NCBI GenBank assembly: GCA_028023455.1 | Contig: JAQFVV010000315.1 | Coordinates: 478,501 to 542,500 of the forward strand | Direction: 5' to 3' | DNA from: Epiperipatus broadwayi | Lineage: Eukaryota > Onychophora > Udeonychophora > Euonychophora > Peripatidae | Length of the DNA stretch: 64,000 bases | Shown here: in pieces, positions 61,408 through 64,000 of the stretch | Layout of the letters: each line of letters begins with the position of its first letter | Numbering within the stretch: position 1 is the first letter of the stretch | Notes under the pieces: generated by a model | Seen by the model: the letters and a program-made list of their open reading frames with translations, nothing else | Database searches by the model: none | Told to the model about the DNA's origin: nothing | Position numbers and translations under genes: made by a program

Positions 61408-61695
61408 AACAAAAACAAGTTATAATCATGTTCACTTGCTGTCACTTGTATTTATGATCAATAGATGGCATTTTACCAAAAACACTGACCAAGCATATGT
61501 TTGTTTACATAAATGACAAAAGAGTCAGAATTCACTATCTCTTTCATTTTGCCCACCCTCAGATCAGCTGATTTCAAGCTAATTTTCTATCATCAGTGAA
61601 GGATAGAGCTAGAAATTAGAACTAAACACTGACTCCAAGTGTTTATGCAAAAAGTTTTAATCAGTTTGCAAGTACGAATTTTTCAGACTGACTTT
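61404..61695 (-). mobile_element. Single truncated hammerhead unit (family of 10047)
   Basis: Starts GAAAAACAAAAACAAGTTAT like the units at 10453 and 10865 and follows them for about 290 bp (ATGATCAATAGATGGC, GAGTCAGAATT, GATCAGCTGATTTCAAGCT, AACACTGACTC). It is cut before the last ~120 bp. TA tracts lie on both sides. Confidence 0.82.
61556..61602 (-). ncRNA. Hammerhead ribozyme motif
   Basis: Minus strand: stem I CCTTCA, core CTGATGA, a weakened stem II, GAAA, palindromic stem III TCAGCTGA, TC, then TGAGGG. Stem I pairs fully with one U-G pair, better than in the array copies. Confidence 0.72.
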
Positions 61696-61699
61696 ACCA

Positions 61700-61707
61700 G
61701 TCATCAT

Positions 61708-61749
<42 letters not shown>

Positions 61750-61782
61750 ATGATGACTATATATATATATATATATATATAT
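61700..61782. repeat. TA palindrome with TCATCATCTTA arms and flanking TA tract
   Basis: AGTCATCATCTTA, a TA run (61711-61747), then TAAGATGATGACT, followed by a second TA run to 61782. A perfect inverted repeat able to form a long hairpin. Confidence 0.85.
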
Positions 61783-61975
61783 AGAGCATATCTACAATTT
61801 TTTATGATCAGGCTTCAATCTATACCACTCTCCATCAATTTAGCCATTCATATCATTGAAAATCTGTTTATGGAATGCTCAAAGCCTTATTGATGCCAAT
61901 ATTGTAATGCCCATGTTGACCTTAAGTTACTCTGATCTTTCAAATATATGACCCTATTATGTCCCTTTAATTATG

Positions 61976-61979
<4 letters not shown>

Positions 61980-62025
<46 letters not shown>
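61980..62025. repeat. (TA)n microsatellite
   Basis: Pure TA run of about 46 bp. Confidence 0.96.
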
Positions 62026-62028
<3 letters not shown>

Positions 62029-64000
62029 AGTAAGAGAGACAGGGAGAAAAGAAAATGGGAAAAACATGCATTTTAAAAGTTCAATGATCAAAGAAAGCTT
62101 TTCGAATAATCCCTTTTTTTTTAAAGAAATAATGCAGAAGTATACATTGATGTGTGATGTGATTTGATGCACTGTGACCTTTTTTATACAGTGTCAGGAA
62201 TCTCTCAACCATTTTCCCAGAGAAACCTGTTACAGTACTTACCCAAATATCAAACTTCCATCTGGTGAGTTTTCTCTACTTGTTCTGAACAATTTTGGAT
62301 TTGATTCTGATCAAGTAAGCTTTGCATTTTTTTCAAAATCCGAGAAACAGACTTAAGTTTATTTTTGTGACCAATCGGCTCATAACAGCTCAGTCAGCAA
62401 TACTATATTATTTGGTAAATGGGTATGCAAATATTTTTCTTTAAGGAGAATAAAGTAAAAATGTGTATTGGTATATACTATTGAAAGCAATTTAAAATAA
62501 AATACTGACAGCACAATTTGTTAAAATGCATAATATAAAACTATGAAATAAAATTGTTTGTTAGTTTATTTTTTCTACTAATTGATCATTATATCCTAGA
62601 AAAAGAACTTTTTTTTTTTATAATAAAGTGATAAAATTTAATTGTTATCAGGGATAATAAAGCTATGTTCTTTGTCGTGTTAAAATAATTTTTCTAACTT
62701 TTCAGCACTTATTTCCTAAATTTTAAAAAATAATTTGAATCATATAAAATAAAAGTATTTAATCCCATTCTAATCAAAATTTTGATAAAATAATGTGCAG
62801 AGAGTTAAAAAGATCTAGCGAACAAAACAATGCTTCAAATACTTTCAACGAAATGACCGGAATGACCTTTAATTTAGCTATTATTAATTAGTAGGTAAGT
62901 GAATCGTTTAACCTGTGCTTTTAAAACTATTTTCGTTTTTCTTTTTTTCTAAGTTCGGTTATTATTCTTATATTTATAGTAGTATTACATGTGAGAAAAT
63001 ATATTGCTAAATCTATTTTATCATATTGTTTTCAAGAATATTAAATTAAAAGGAAATATTAACGTAATGTTTTTAAAAGCTTTAATTATTTTTTTTAAAT
63101 TCATCTTTAAAAACACCTTCCATTAAATGAAAACTGCACTAAAGCAATACTATGCTACTAATTGAAATGATAGCATAGGAATGAAACATGATCACATTTA
63201 TATTTAAAATTTTGATAAGAGTATCAAATGGAAAACGTAAATCTCTTTAAATAGCAAATGGGAGGGGAGTGTTTTGGAGACAGTCAATTAAAAAAAATTA
63301 TCTTGAAGTTATTCGACATCTCATTAATAGAGTTTTAAATTATATATATATAATATTGGGAGAATAGATTAATATGAATGAAAGATAAGTATTTTATTAT
63401 TTTTTTTCTAAATACAAATCTATAAAATATGCAGTTTACATGGTGTTTTTTTCTTTAAATCAATTCATATATAAAGAATTAAGATTGTTATGCTGTTTTT
63501 ACACATAGTTTCAATAAATGAGGTTACAAATTTTATTGGCATTAAAAACCATCAAATAAATAAGACCTTATGTTATAGAATTATCTTTGAGACTAATCGT
63601 GATGTACATTCTTAGACTTAGCAAAAAAGTTAAAATATTGGAAGTGTTTTATTCAATATTTTTGTGATCCAAATTAAGCTTCCAAAAGTTAAAAAATGTT
63701 ATTAATTTATTGAATTTCGTTATTAGATCAAACCAATAAAAGATCTATATTTTTAGAGGTATAAACAAGAACAGAAATGTTACTTCAAATTTATTGTTTC
63801 CTGAACTCAGATAGATTCCATATCAAATCTTTGAATAGTTCATAAATTAACTTTTATCAACTTTTTGTTTAAGCAGAAAAGTACAATAATATATCAGATG
63901 CATCCACACATTAATTAAAAATATCTTAAAATTTATATTTTCACCAAGAGTAAAAATGTTAAAGAAGTTTGTATTACATTATCATTTATAAGTCAGACTT
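62026..64000. other. AT-rich DNA without recognisable genes
   Basis: No ORF, repeat pair or structured RNA that I can support. A 60-codon frame at 62174-62356 has no family features. Confidence 0.55.

Overview
This window looks like gene-poor, strongly AT-rich nuclear DNA from an animal, built almost entirely of transposable elements and microsatellites. I see no convincing host protein gene, no rRNA and no intact tRNA. Long (TA)n and (ATT)n tracts, RTE, Penelope-like and Helitron remnants, tRNA-derived SINEs and hammerhead-ribozyme repeats together suggest a large invertebrate genome. A mollusc, for example a cephalopod, is my best guess at low confidence; flatworm or cnidarian cannot be excluded.

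Layout. 1-4.3 kb: a diverged LTR-like copy, then a degenerate hammerhead-type repeat pair. 4.3-10 kb: AT-rich DNA with three long ATT tracts. 10.0-10.9 kb: a tandem array of ~410 bp units carrying minus-strand hammerhead motifs, abutting a decayed RTE LINE (10.9-13.9 kb, minus). 14-15 kb: a SINE and a foldback. 15.3-19.1 kb: a decayed Penelope-like element (PLE) whose terminal repeats contain tRNA-like sequence. It is split by a 944 bp insertion with a 13 bp target duplication that carries three hammerhead motifs. 19.3-20.8 kb: a solo LTR. 24.1-28.6 kb: a minus-strand Helitron helicase fossil, itself hit by a small foldback element.

33.75-58.64 kb is a row of three minus-strand LTR retroelements of different families. 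Element 1 (33751-41549) is young, with 2.6 kb LTRs, a primer-site-like sequence, a polypurine tract and an intact 331-aa coiled-coil ORF, but no pol. Element 3 (41606-58641) is old. Its 5' LTR is interrupted by a 3.27 kb RTE LINE with an 11 bp target duplication, and its interior is interrupted by element 2 (44144-49005). Elements 2 and 3 also carry only decayed Lys/Glu-rich ORFs with no recognisable reverse transcriptase. 58.6-64 kb holds another hammerhead-bearing unit, several TA tracts and otherwise unremarkable AT-rich DNA.

The strongest leads are the hammerhead-bearing repeats, which resemble metazoan retrozymes, and the pol-less LTR elements with a 7/11-residue repeat protein. Autonomous PLE, RTE and Helitron copies visible here are all broken, so anything mobile would depend on enzymes encoded elsewhere.
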